Shown: positions 54,683 through 64,000 of the stretch, piece by piece
Layout of the letters: each line of letters starts with the position of its first letter
Position numbering within the stretch: position 1 is the first letter of the stretch
Origin: Hemileia vastatrix
Taxonomy: Eukaryota; Basidiomycota; Pucciniomycetes; Pucciniales; Zaghouaniaceae
Length of the DNA stretch: 64,000 nt
Reading direction: 5' to 3'
NCBI GenBank assembly: GCA_030280995.1
Contig: JASXTE010000002.1
Span: forward strand, 4,771,683-4,835,682
The notes under the pieces: generated by a model
Told to the model about the DNA's origin: nothing
What the model saw: the letters and a program-made list of their open reading frames with translations, nothing else
Database searches by the model: none
Made by a program: the position numbers and the translations under genes

Positions 54683-55194
54683 TTATTTTTTCTTTTTATA
54701 TTTCTTTAGTAGAGCAGGAAGGTTAAATATCTCTTTCCCAGGTATCCAAGAATCATATTCAGAAGATTTATTCTTGAATCTCAATAAGTATTTAGTACCT
54801 TTTTCAGCAGTTATTTTTATGTCATTTAGAATATTATCAATTTCTTCTGTTTCAGTGATTTCATTAGGGGTTTTCTTTGATCTTCCCCTCCTTTTGGGAA
54901 ATAAATCACTATTGGATGTGTAAGGTTTCAGAAGAGATATTGGAAAAAAAGGATGTTTCCTGTCATATAGAGAGTACAGAATAAATTCAACTGCATTATC
55001 ACCAACCATTCTTCTGACAACAAAGGGGTCTTTTAATTTGTTATTACCTTGTAAATTGAAGTGGACTGTAGAAATAAGTACTTCATCACCCTTTTTAAAA
55101 GTGTATTCTTTATGGAATGTTTCCACCTCTTCTTCTCATATTCAAAAGATTTTTCAATACATTTTTGAGCATGACTTCTGCAATGTTGTTGCAT
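54683..55194 (-). pseudogene. pol: G5 integrase C-terminus and chromodomain
   Basis: 54683-55126 is open: EYTFKKGDEVLISTVHFNLQ, a shortened KDPFVVRRMVG (the GPFV block lost four residues against G3), PFFPISLLKPY, then GTKYLLRFKNKSSEYDSW with IPGKEIF, the chromodomain. Upstream pieces carry a frameshift at the Lys-rich joint. Confidence 0.82.
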
Positions 55195-56000
55195 TTAAAG
55201 AAAAGATTTTACACCAGGATGTAAATCCAATTTAGGTATTTTATTATTGAGAATTTGGGCTGGGGTATTTGGAACATATACAAGCCAGAGCTCAAATGGC
55301 TTTCTCTGAGTAACAGAATGAACAGTGCTATTATAAGCAAATTTCAACCCAGTAAGTAAGGTGACCCAATCATGAGTGAACATGTCATTGTCTTTTTAAT
55401 CAAGGCCAAAGTCAAAATAGCTTCTTATCATGTCCTCTAAAGTCTGAATCATTCTTTCAGCTAATCTATCCATCTGGGGGTGATGGGAAGTAGAAAGCTT
55501 CATATCAGAACCACAAACATCCAACAGAGACATCCAAAATTCAGAAGTAAATTTAGGGTCTCTTTCAGATATTATGGCCTTTAGGAAACAAGAAGTATTA
55601 AACATATGAGACAACCACAATAAAGCTAACTCTTTAGTAGAAACATCCTTGTTATTAGGGATGAATTTACACATTTTTGTGAATCTGTCCACAATAAAAC
55701 AGCAAGAGCTATAATTGTCTTTCCCAGAAATGGGAAATCCTGTTACAAAGTCCATGTTTATTATTTACTATGGTACATCAGGAGCCTCAATATGTAGCAT
55801 TAATCCAGCTCTTTTTCAAGTTAATCTTCTTGATTTCTGGTAAGAATCACAGGATTCAACATATATTTTGGTGTCTTCAGACATATTAGCCCACCAAGAA
55901 GTGTTCTTAATTCTGATCATTGTTTTTTCGAGATCAAAATTTCCAGTCAATATGTCATCATGACATATTTTTAAGATGATTTCTTTCATAGAAGGAGGAA
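55195..56000 (-). pseudogene. pol: G5 integrase core and zinc domain, broken
   Basis: The core 55396-55755 starts MDFVTGFPISGKDNYSS. The second catalytic site reads IISERDPKFTSEFW, where G3 has SDRD, so the Asp is Glu. The third block is HHPQMDRLAERMIQTLEDMI. 55195-55383 continues with HDWVTLLTGLKFAYNS. The zinc domain near 55830-55960 reads CHDDILTGNFDLEKT ... SCDSYQK, with Asn for the second His and Tyr for the last Cys. Non-functional on several counts. Confidence 0.86.
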
Positions 56001-56840
56001 TAACAATAACATTACTCAACTTTCTTTTATAATAGAGATAGCCTTCATCAATTAAAAACTTACCTTTTTCCAAAGCAATCTGGTACTTTGGTGGGAGGGT
56101 TTTAATTAATGCTTGTACTGAAGCATTCTTTGGATCACTTAATATAGTACATAACTTTTTCAAGTCAGTGCCCTTATCATATGAATCCAGAATAAGCTGT
56201 AATAGCTCTTCCTCCATATCAACCACATATATCCCATGTATATGAATAATTTCATCCTCACGATCATAAGCAGGATTAGAGTCATTATTTGGTAAAGGTA
56301 ACCTAGATAAAATATCCACATTTGAGTGAACAATACCAGCCCTATGAATTATTGTCATCCTCCCTCTGTATTCTTGAACAGCTAATTGCCATCTGAAAAT
56401 ATGTCTTTTAGGTGTCTTCAAGTTCAAGAGGGATTTCACTGCACTGCAGTCAGTGACAATATAAAATTTCTGCTCATACAGATAATAATGTAGCTTCTCT
56501 AGAGCCCACACTACTGCTAAACACTCCAGTTGAGTGGCACCATATTTCAATTCACTATTTCTCAAGGCTCTTGAAATATAACAAATTATACTTCTGATAC
56601 CTTATCATTCATAACTTTCTTTTGATGGAGAGCAGCACCAAGGCCAATAAAACTAGCATCAGTGTATAAAAAAAATGGTTGATTTAATTCAGGAAAAGCA
56701 AGAATTGATTCTGAAATCAAAAAATGTTTCAAAGTGTCAAAAGCTCTTTGTCTTTCACTGTTTCAGATAGAAGCAACATCTTTACTAGTTAATTGGGTTG
56801 GGGGTAATTCTATGACCTGATAATTTTTAATATACTGTCT
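56001..56840 (-). pseudogene. pol: G5 RNase H, broken
   Basis: 55816-56565 covers SELKYGATQLECLAVVWALE, FYIVTDCSAVKSLL and IIHRAGIVHSNVDILSRLP. The first block (LYTDASFIGLGAALHQ) lies upstream near 56640-56680 in another frame, separated by a one-base change near 56570. Same architecture as G3. Confidence 0.86.
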
Positions 56841-57560
56841 ATAGTATCCACACATTCCCAAAACTTTGGATCTCTCTAAATTTAGTAGGAGCTTTTACCT
56901 GTTGTATGGCTTCCAATCTGTTCTGGTCAACACATATCTGTATCCCTGAGACAAGATGACCAAGCACTTTCAAAGAATGAAAACCAAATTCACATTTTTT
57001 CAAGGCAAGTGTCATATTTATCTCATCCATCTTGTGGAACACTTTACACAGGTGGTTAAGATGATCCTCAAATGTCTTGGAGTCATCAATATAAACAATG
57101 AGCCATCCTTCAATTATATCCTTATGGAATGTGTTATCCATAACTTTCTGAAAGAGTGAAGGGGCATTCTTGGGACCAAATTTCATCCTAATATAATTAT
57201 AAAACACCATATGAGTAGCAATCATCAGAAAATTCTGTGAATTCTTCTCAACAGGTACCTGGTTATATCCTTTATTACCATCTAGACAGCTGATATATTT
57301 AGCACCTTGTAGGATAGCATGTATAGAGCTAATTCTGGGTAAAGGATAGATATTATCTAAAGTATAAGGTGTTTAATGCTCTATTATCACCACATAACCT
57401 GGATTTATCTTTCTCATAAGAAATTAGGATAGGTGAGATAACACAATTTTTAGGTGTTTCAACTACCTTTTCAATAATATTCATTTTTAAAAGGGTAGAG
57501 ATATTGTTTTCAATATATTTTTTCTTTGTGGGAGAAGAAATATAAGGCTTCTTCTTTAAA
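56841..57560 (-). pseudogene. pol: G5 reverse transcriptase, broken
   Basis: 56839-57225 reads MKFGPKNAPSLFQKVMDN, WLIVYIDDSKTFEDHL and HSLKVLGHLVSGIQICVD. The catalytic YIDD is kept, but 12 bases after it are deleted (IIIF of G3 missing). Upstream, GDNRALN and the GNKGYNQVP block lie in other frames near 57250-57400. Confidence 0.86.
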
Positions 57561-58287
57561 CTAGGTGGTATTTCAGTTAATGGGCAAGGTAATGAGAGCT
57601 TCATTTCTTCTTTTACCAACTCTAATTCATGTGAACCATGAGCAAAGGCCATAGGAAAAGATTTTATCAACTGAATGATGGAATATTTCTCCTCATCAGA
57701 AAGTTGTTCTCCAAAAGAAGCTGTGTCAATTTTAGACAGAAGAGAAGACATTTCTTTCATAGATCTTCTTTTATATTGAACTACAGAATGACATGTGTTC
57801 AATCCTGGTGTTAATAATTTTTTGGGGGAAGAAAGTTTAAATCTTCTCTTCCCATTCAACCCCATTGTGAAGCATTGGTTTGAGGGATCCAATTTAATTT
57901 CATATTTGGTTAAAAGGTCATTTCCCAAAATGAACAAACTACTTAAGTTATCATTTTTCATATCTACAAAGTCACACATAGCTCTTACAAAGCCATGGTT
58001 ATATTTGAAAAGTAATGTAGCTTTGTATTTACCAATAGGTGACAAAAAGTGCCATAACCTCTCCAATTTTCAGAAATGATAGGCATAAGTTTTGATTTAT
58101 GATCCTAATCCACTGAAGCAAGTGCTTTTTCAGATACCAAACTTCCTCCAGATCCAGAATCCAAAACAGCCTCAATGTTCTTTCCATTAATCAAGACTGG
58201 TGCCTTGAGAGGGGCCAGGATTATTGAGCTGTCTTCAATGTTTCTTATGATCTCAGCATCTTCAACTGTAGATATATTATTATTCAA
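57561..58287 (-). pseudogene. pol: G5 protease and linker, broken
   Basis: 58105-58287 reads STVEDAEIIRNIEDSS and LINGKNIEAVLDSGSGGS with LVSEKALASVD, the DSG active site intact. After a stop and shift, 57353-58066 carries LSPIGKYKATLLFKYNHG and LGNDLLTKYEIKLDPS. H3 is inserted just upstream, next to the sequence encoding IHYLNNN. Confidence 0.86.
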
Positions 58288-58652
58288 ATAATGAATATAT
58301 TAGGGGGTATCAATGTTGACCAATCCGCAATTAAATTAATTGCGGAAAATAATCTGCATACCCCAATTATCTTCCGCAATTATTTTTGCTAATAATTGGG
58401 TTATTAGACACTTTACGTGTCAATGTTCACCTCTTATCCGACATTTTTTTACTCAATTTTCCATAACCACATCTTGGACAACTTTCTGGATATCCCAGCC
58501 TTCTACCTTGCTGCGCACTTCCATTCTCATCCCATCCTGTTCATTCTATCCGCTCAGAATTTCCCCCCATTTCATCTATTTGATTCTTCTCCTTTTCATC
58601 TCGCTATCTCATCTGCTTGTTTCTGCTCCTTTTCATCTTCATTTATAATAAC

Positions 58653-60318
58653 ATGCCTCGTCATCCTAGATCTTCTCAAAGGCAGCCATCACCCAGTTGT
58701 TCTTCAATTCCCACTACTTCCTCTTTCCCTCGCTCAGCTGAGAAATCAAAGACCGTTCAATTAAAAAAAGATGAACATCTCATTCTTATCAACTGGCTGA
58801 AAACCAAATCTAACTATGATTCTTGTTTTGGTACTGAGTATGCCACTAAAGTAGGACGGCCCCCGCATCAAAAGTTAATGGCTATATTCTAATGGCAAAT
58901 GAATTACGCAATAAGACCAAGGGAAGGATTGATCTTTTGCCTAAACAGATGTCTGAACGCTTCAAGCATTACCGAGCAAAATACAAGAAGGCAAAGGCTC
59001 TTTCATCTTCCACTGGTTTTGGGAATACCGACAATGATATAACTAAGGGCATAAAATCCATAGACAATAAACTTGATTCTTTATGTCCTTACTTTAAAGA
59101 GATGGATGCAATTTTTGGAGAGCCAGCTGATGTTAATCCTGTAAACATGTTGGATGGAGAAGATCCTATCTCCGAACATGATGTTGAAGCAAATCTTTTC
59201 CCATCCTCTTCCTCCACTCAAGCCTACCCTCATTGGAATGAGACATATCTAAATAGCTTTTCTGTAGATCCTATAGGTGATTTAACCCAACCAAATCTAA
59301 CTCAGGTCTGTTTCTTTTTTCTTTTATCTTATCAATTCTATTTTTTATTTACTTATCTTTTTCTTATTTCTTAAAAGGCTGATGAACAAACCCAGGATCC
59401 TCAATCAACTGAGTCTGAAGCTAGTGACAATGATGAGGAGGAAAATGCTACATTGAACAAAAAGAGAAGGGCTTCAACTAGTCTAAATTTCCTCTCCCAA
59501 AGAAGACAAAAAAGTGATACTTCATCACAAACACCTTTTTCTTCGATGGAACAGTCACTACGCAATATAGGGGGTGGACTTGCTAGCAAGTCCCCAACCT
59601 GAACTCAGACTGAACTCAGATGGAACTCAGACTGAACTCATACTGAACTCATACTGAACTCTACTTGAAGACCCACAAAAACTGTTATGCTGAGTGGTGT
59701 TCATCCCTGATTGTATGGTTCCTTTGTCAATAGCTCAATGTGTGTTCAATCTGTGGTGAATTTGAGTCCAAGGTTGCGGACTTGCTAACAAGTCCGCCCC
59801 CCGTATTGCGCGGTGAGTTTTTAGAGAAACGTGATACTGGTAAGTGATATCATACCTCTTATTACTTTACTCTGCTTTTCTTCTACTTTATGTTAATTTT
59901 TATTCTCACTCTAGAACAAGTGGAAATTGCTAAAGAGACTCTGAGCTTTGAAAAGAAGAAATACGAGCTCTCTTTAAGGAGGGATGACAGAGTACAAGAT
60001 TTGGAAGAGAGGAAGTATGAGCTCTCCTTACGGAAGGATGATCGGATCCAAGATTTGGAGGAGAAGAAGTTTGAGCTCTCTTTACAGAAGGATGGTAGGG
60101 CCCAAGATTTGGAGGAGAAGAAGTTTGAGTTAACTCTTAGTATTGAAAAATCCAAAAATAAGGAAAAAACACTCGAGCATCAAAACTTAATGGAACAGAT
60201 GAAGTATAAGCATGATCTCCAAGAAAGTTCTAAAAAGAAATATTTCTTGATCAAATGCATTAAAGCAAACAAATCTGTTGAAGAAATAGAACCTTTAATG
60301 AAATTTATTGTTGACTAG
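58653..60318 (+). pseudogene. SANT/Myb-like accessory gene of H3, disrupted
   Basis: Exon 1 58653-59305 (653 bp, one base shorter than in H1), intron 59306-59377, exon 2 59378-59839 containing MITE B3, intron 59840-59914, exon 3 59915-60318 (404 bp as in H1). The missing C in the run near 58862 shifts the frame at VGRPP, so the product would end early. Subtracting B3 and its duplication gives exon 2 exactly 199 bp, the H1 length. The coiled-coil repeats (KYELSLRKDDRIQDLEE) are intact in exon 3. Confidence 0.88.
59556..59815. mobile_element. MITE B3, 260 bp, TSD AGT, inside the H3 Myb gene
   Basis: Ends CACTACGCAATATAGGGGG and CCCCCGTATTGCGCGGTG. AGT at 59553-59555 and 59816-59818. H1 shows the empty site in the same codon (ATGGAACAGTTTTTAGAG). 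GACTTGCTAGCAAGTC occurs at its left end; several GAACTCAKACT repeats follow inside. Confidence 0.92.
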
Positions 60319-60454
60319 TTTCTTTTATTTCTTTCACACTTCATGTGTTCATATTTATTTGTACATAAATTTTACAATTATTTTCTGTATTTCTTGAAAT
60401 ATTGTATTTAAATGTTAAATATTCTTTTTTTAAATAAAATTTTCAAGTCTCCTT

Positions 60455-60880
60455 TTAAAATTTGACAATCCCCCACCCCTGGATTTTTTTGAAGTAAGGG
60501 GTGGGTATCACAAAAATTCTTTCATGTCATGAATCTTGAAAGTTTTATATGAAAATTTGGCTTACTACCCCCTGCATTTTACCGGTATCCTAAAAATTCT
60601 TACATGTCAAGAATTTCACAAGTCTTATAAGAAATTTTGGCACAACCCCCCATGGATTTTATTGAAGTAAGGGACGGGTATCACAAAAATATTTACAAGT
60701 CAAAAAAATTCTATATCTGTTTAAAAAAATTGGCAATACTCTCCCCTGCATTTTATTGAAGCAAGGGGTGGGTATCACCAAAATTTTTCTAAGTCATCAA
60801 TTTCACATGTCAGATTTGAAAATTTGGCAATACCCCCCCCTGCATTTTATTGAAGTAAGGGGTGGAAGTCATCTAAATTT
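60455..60880. repeat. 100-bp tandem repeat, five copies, in H3
   Basis: Reverse complement of the 21505-21940 array in H1, unit by unit, including the shortened fourth unit with TTTTACCGGTATCC. Located between the Myb and oxygenase genes. Confidence 0.85.
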
Positions 60881-61165
60881 AATATAATTACATAAATTAT
60901 TAAATAAATATCTAATATATATCAATTTCCCTAGTTTAAAGTAATGACAATCCCTCAAGCCAAAATGCAGACCAAGTCGAGAAACAAAAGTTTGGGACTT
61001 TCCACAGGTATAGGCAAGAGGAACCCCATGAAACAAATAAATGTTATCATGATTACCTGTTATACAACACAAGGTCGATGGCTCATCACATTACTTGAGA
61101 AAATTGATATATAAAAAATATTTATTGAAAATTTATGAAAAAATATAAAATTTTCGATGACAACT

Positions 61166-61794
61166 CTAATCCCCATACTTTTTGGATCTAGATAAAGTTT
61201 TTTTAAATCAAATAACTTTACCTTCTTTCTTTACCTTATTGATTCTTCGTATCAACTTATTACTGATTTGAAATGAGCAACCGAAATGAGTGAAATCTTG
61301 ACAGGATTCCAAACCAGGAGGAGCTTTGGTCGTTTGATGATTATCCTTAGAAGAATTCCAAATAGTTTCAATGATACCATTTCCCAAACCAAAATCAATG
61401 ATGCACCGGTGGTCTGGAAACTATAAACCATGTCCTTTGATTTTAGCTGGAGATGGTATTGGGTGGCCAGTTATCGGATTGATATATGAGAATATTCCAA
61501 AAGTAAGAAAATTGGCATCATTCCTATCGATATGAATCCTATTGTGGAATCCAGAATGAGTGATAATAACATTAGAAAATAAAAGATATTCATGGCTGAT
61601 ATCTTCCCATTCGGAGTCACACCAATTCGGTATTCCAACTTTGGTTGCAAGTTCATGATTTTCTTCAAATGCTTTATTACAGAGCTTGTTGAGTCAAAAA
61701 GCAAGAAAAGAGTCAAAGGAAGGTAGAATGTCCCATAAGCAAAAATCTTCATCTTTTTGAGCTTTAGTGATATTCATGACCAACAAATATATGC
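61166..61794 (-). pseudogene. TET/JBP-like oxygenase exon 2, decayed, in H3
   Basis: 629 bp on the minus strand after the acceptor ATCATATAG. Carries the HxD block (RIHIDRNDANFLTF), HQTTKAPPG and FTHFGCSFQI, with the LAF-stop-LNK and GL-stop-FPDH nonsense codons shared with H2. A C-terminal segment differs from H2 and keeps VIRFKK-like residues with changes. Exon 1 is not found; the repeat pair seen in H2 lies upstream instead. Confidence 0.82.
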
Positions 61795-61899
61795 CTATAT
61801 GATTGAAATGCCTAGATAATAATCATATAAGAGTTTCAGAATCCTTATCCTCTAAATATGCAATATAAAAATGTGAAATAAGACAAGTGAAATTTGGAA

Positions 61900-63056
61900 A
61901 AAAGGCTCAACTTCAAAGGTCAAAATCTCAGCAACCACTGAACCTAATTCAAACCTGTTTGTGGGAAATGAGAGATATGCTTTAGTAGAATCTTCAGTTA
62001 AAGGACATGTGATTTAAATAAACCTAACCCTAATTTGTTACATAAAAAAATGAAATAAAAATTTAAATTGGGAAAAAAAATTCTCAACTTTAACGGTCAA
62101 TATCTCAGCAACCACTGAATCAAATTCAAATCTGTTTGCAGGAAATGAAAGGTAGCCTTCAGGAGAATCTTCAGTAAAAAGAACATTAGATTTGAATAAA
62201 GCTAACCCTAATTCCAAGTCTGATTTTCAAAATTTTACAAAAACTTGAAAAGTGGTAATGAAGATGAGATCAAAAGGAGTTTTATAAGTTCACTGTTATC
62301 CAGATAAGAGTCGTACATATATTTAAGTATTAAGTTTTCATAAAAGGAATGAGATATCATATAGGCATGAAAAAAAGGAGATGAAACTTACCTTGATTGA
62401 AAAGTAGGAAAAATAGAGTGAGAAAGATTGATGTTGGAATTGTGGGGAAATTGAATATGGAGTAAGTGAAATGCATAAAGAATGTGCAATGTATGTGTTT
62501 CAATGAAATGGAGCCAAAAAAAAGTGAAATAAGGGAAAGGGGGGATAATGACAATGCCAAGGAGGGATGAAGAGTAGGGTGATGGAGCTAAAAAAGAAAG
62601 TAAAGAGGGAGAGAAAAAAAAGGTTAATTATACCATTGAAATCCAAAATAACCACTTACAAAAAAAATTTAGATAAAAAAAATAAAATAAACAGAAAAAA
62701 ACAAAAAAAACTATAATTAGTAATCAAAAAATCAAAAAAAAGAATAAAATGACTTACCTGGAGAGATGAGATGACAAAATGAATGAAACCAAATTGTTTG
62801 AGGGATGTTGGAGGAGAATAGGAAAAGGATATGAGGGATGAATGAAAAAAAAAATCACTGAAAAAATATGCAATTTCAGAAAATATGCGATTTCATGTTG
62901 AGCTGGTGAAAGAAAACCAATGAGCCATCCAAAAAAAAGATGTTCACCGTAAATTCAAAAAAAAAAATGAATATGCAACAAACCAAAATACAAAACCAAG
63001 TGATTAAAGTACACAAAGAGGACATTTGGAAAGTATGAAAACATAAAAATTAAAAA
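61900..63056. other. Spacer of H3 between oxygenase and transposase
   Basis: Reverse complement of H2 49250-50400: the two-copy repeat (61900-62230), then T/A-rich DNA and the transposase 3' flank. Contains a splice-donor-like CTTACCTGGAGAG (minus strand CTCTCCAGGTAAG) at 62753-62765 and CTTACCTTGATTG at 62388, possible 5' UTR exon ends of the oxygenase unit. No protein called; the C/G-rich array of H1 is absent. Confidence 0.5.
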
Positions 63057-64000
63057 TTAAAAGGGTGAAGAGAAATGTTGTAGAGTAATTGGCATTATAA
63101 TGGGGCGTATGCCGGTTGATTGAATGATTTGTGAATCAAGGTAGGGGAGTGCCAGTGGTGGTTCAGGATCATCTTCTTCATAAAGATCATTCCACTCATC
63201 CTTTAAATCAGCTAGAATATTGTGGAGTATTACACAAGTCAAGATCCAGTGATTTGCAGTTTTGATCTTCAATTTTTTTTGAAATTGGATTCTGAGCTCC
63301 CAAAGACTAGAAAATCGTCCCTTTAAAATACCTATAGCATGTTCAATTCGTACTCTTGAATGTGCAAGGTGATAATTAAATTTAGTTTTGGGGTCATTTT
63401 CTGAATTTGCACCACGGAAAGCAGGTATAATGTACTTTTCACTTGCATATGCTGAGTCTGAAAGGAGGTACTGAGATTCATCAAAGTATGAGTCAGGGTA
63501 TTGAGAAATCCTCATTCTTTGGAAGACGGAAGAGTCATGACATGATCCAGGGCAGCCACTGTGAAAAGCAATAAATTTTTTATTGACATCGCATACAAGT
63601 TGAACAGCAATAGAGTATTTAGAAAGAAGATAAAAAGTTAGATTGTGAAAGATGAGAACTTGGAGGAGATTTTGAAGAAACCTTTTTTTGCGATCAAAAT
63701 AATGGTTTCCATCATGAGCAGGCTTTTGACTCAAAGGGATGGTTGTGCCATCAACAAAACCTATACAGCCAGGGAAACCTTCAGCTTGCATTACTTGAGA
63801 GGATTCAAGTCGCTGTTCTGGAGTTGGCCAAGCAAGAGTTTGAGACTTGAGGGAAAGGATAGCAATCATACAGCGCTTGGTGTATAATATCACGGTACCA
63901 TATCCTATGTTAAAGAGATTATCCAAACGTCTTACGGCAGCACCATTTCCATTTGAGCCAAAGCGACATAGAGCAACAGCAAGTTGGATGGCAGGATTAC
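63057..64000 (-). CDS. H3 DDE transposase (PIF/Harbinger type), C-terminal part
   Basis: Partial at the window edge. The minus strand is open from 64000 through NPAIQLAVALCRFGSNGNG, then the first DDE block GFVDGTTIPLSQKPAHDG, GCPGSCHDSSVFQRM, LLSDSAYASEKYIIPAF and SRVRIEHAIGILKGRF, ending SLDSQIIQSTG...FSSPF. It reads straight through the 63-bp segment that is an intron in H1, because that segment has no stop, is a multiple of three, and its acceptor AG is AA here. Seven A before the donor keep the frame. D, D, D and E are all present, so this copy might still make a transposase, with 21 extra residues if unspliced. Confidence 0.86.
   Translation of the reverse strand, partial: NPAIQLAVALCRFGSNGNGAAVRRLDNLFNIGYGTVILYTKRCMIAILSLKSQTLAWPTPEQRLESSQVMQAEGFPGCIGFVDGTTIPLSQKPAHDGNHYFDRKKRFLQNLLQVLIFHNLTFYLLSKYSIAVQLVCDVNKKFIAFHSGCPGSCHDSSVFQRMRISQYPDSYFDESQYLLSDSAYASEKYIIPAFRGANSENDPKTKFNYHLAHSRVRIEHAIGILKGRFSSLWELRIQFQKKLKIKTANHWILTCVILHNILADLKDEWNDLYEEDDPEPPLALPYLDSQIIQSTGIRPIIMPITLQHFSSPF

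Larger units (their letters stand above)
53940..58312 (-). mobile_element. Chromovirus-type Ty3/Gypsy element G5, 3' part, cut by H3
   Basis: Closest to G3 in every domain and with the same polypurine tract. The 3' LTR ends at 54647; its start is uncertain (about 53940). Pol runs from 54683 to 58287 on the minus strand in at least seven pieces. At 58312 it is interrupted by transposon H3, so gag and the 5' LTR lie outside the window, beyond H3. Confidence 0.88.
58313..64000. mobile_element. Harbinger-like transposon H3, left 5.7 kb
   Basis: ATT (58310-58312) followed by AGGGGGTATCAATGTTGACC, the mirror of the H1 right end. Contents follow H1 in reverse: Myb-like gene (plus), tandem repeats, oxygenase exon 2 (minus), spacer, transposase (minus) running off the window. 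It is very close to H1 in the Myb part but resembles H2 in the oxygenase upstream region (61800-62700). The right end is outside the window. Confidence 0.9.

Noticed and set aside
58340..58648. 102-codon frame before the H3 Myb gene (also 23467-23775)
   Set aside because: It lies in the 5' non-coding end of the transposon, overlaps the palindromic subterminal repeats and shows no domain; kept open in both copies because they are nearly identical.
1..64000. CRISPR arrays, bacterial operons, Shine-Dalgarno sites
   Set aside because: Introns, LTR elements and the lack of compact genes indicate a eukaryotic nuclear genome; the repeats seen are tandem or inverted arrays without spacer structure.

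Overview
This 64-kb window looks like transposon-packed nuclear DNA of a basidiomycete. A rust fungus (Pucciniales) is my best guess. That is inference from the AT-rich sequence, the style of the chromovirus-type Ty3/Gypsy gag-pol proteins, the short spliceosomal introns with CTAAC branch sites, and a Tet-like 2OG-Fe(II) oxygenase of the kind expanded in basidiomycete transposons. I recognise no host housekeeping gene, tRNA, rRNA or CRISPR array. Almost every recognisable coding stretch belongs to a mobile element.

Layout. 1-4413: 5' part of a minus-strand Ty3/Gypsy element (G1) with its 800-bp LTR at 3614-4413. 4414-9436: decayed plus-strand Gypsy of another lineage (G2, RT motif FIDD). 9437-10498: fragment of a Harbinger-like DNA transposon (H0), followed by a 199-bp MITE (10502-10700). 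11293-27923: a complete minus-strand chromovirus (G3) with two LTRs, split in the gag-pol linker by a 7.9-kb Harbinger-like transposon (H1, 15904-23813). 27924-35252: non-coding DNA with several small inverted-repeat elements, a Harbinger relic and a solo LTR (34024-34828) with a perfect target duplication. 35253-44102: a second complete but decayed chromovirus (G4), plus strand, with 1.18-kb LTRs and perfect 5-bp target duplications. 44103-48793: non-coding DNA with a G2-type fragment carrying a MITE. 48794-52540: a rearranged Harbinger derivative (H2). About 53940-58312: a third chromovirus related to G3 (G5), cut by another large Harbinger copy (H3, 58313 to beyond the window end).

The most interesting unit is the Harbinger-like family H1/H2/H3. 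The best copy, H1, carries three genes: a DDE transposase (plus strand, damaged), a TET/JBP-like 2OG-Fe(II) dioxygenase (plus strand, one in-frame stop), and an intact three-exon SANT/Myb-like coiled-coil protein (minus strand). It also contains a large C-rich/G-rich inverted tandem array with a hairpin at its centre. Transposase plus Myb-like protein is the standard Harbinger pair. The oxygenase cargo, seen in all three larger copies, is the unusual part. Several insertions can be dated relative to each other from intact junctions: MITEs sit inside H1 and H3 genes, H1 and H3 sit inside Gypsy elements, and a solo LTR sits inside a Harbinger relic.
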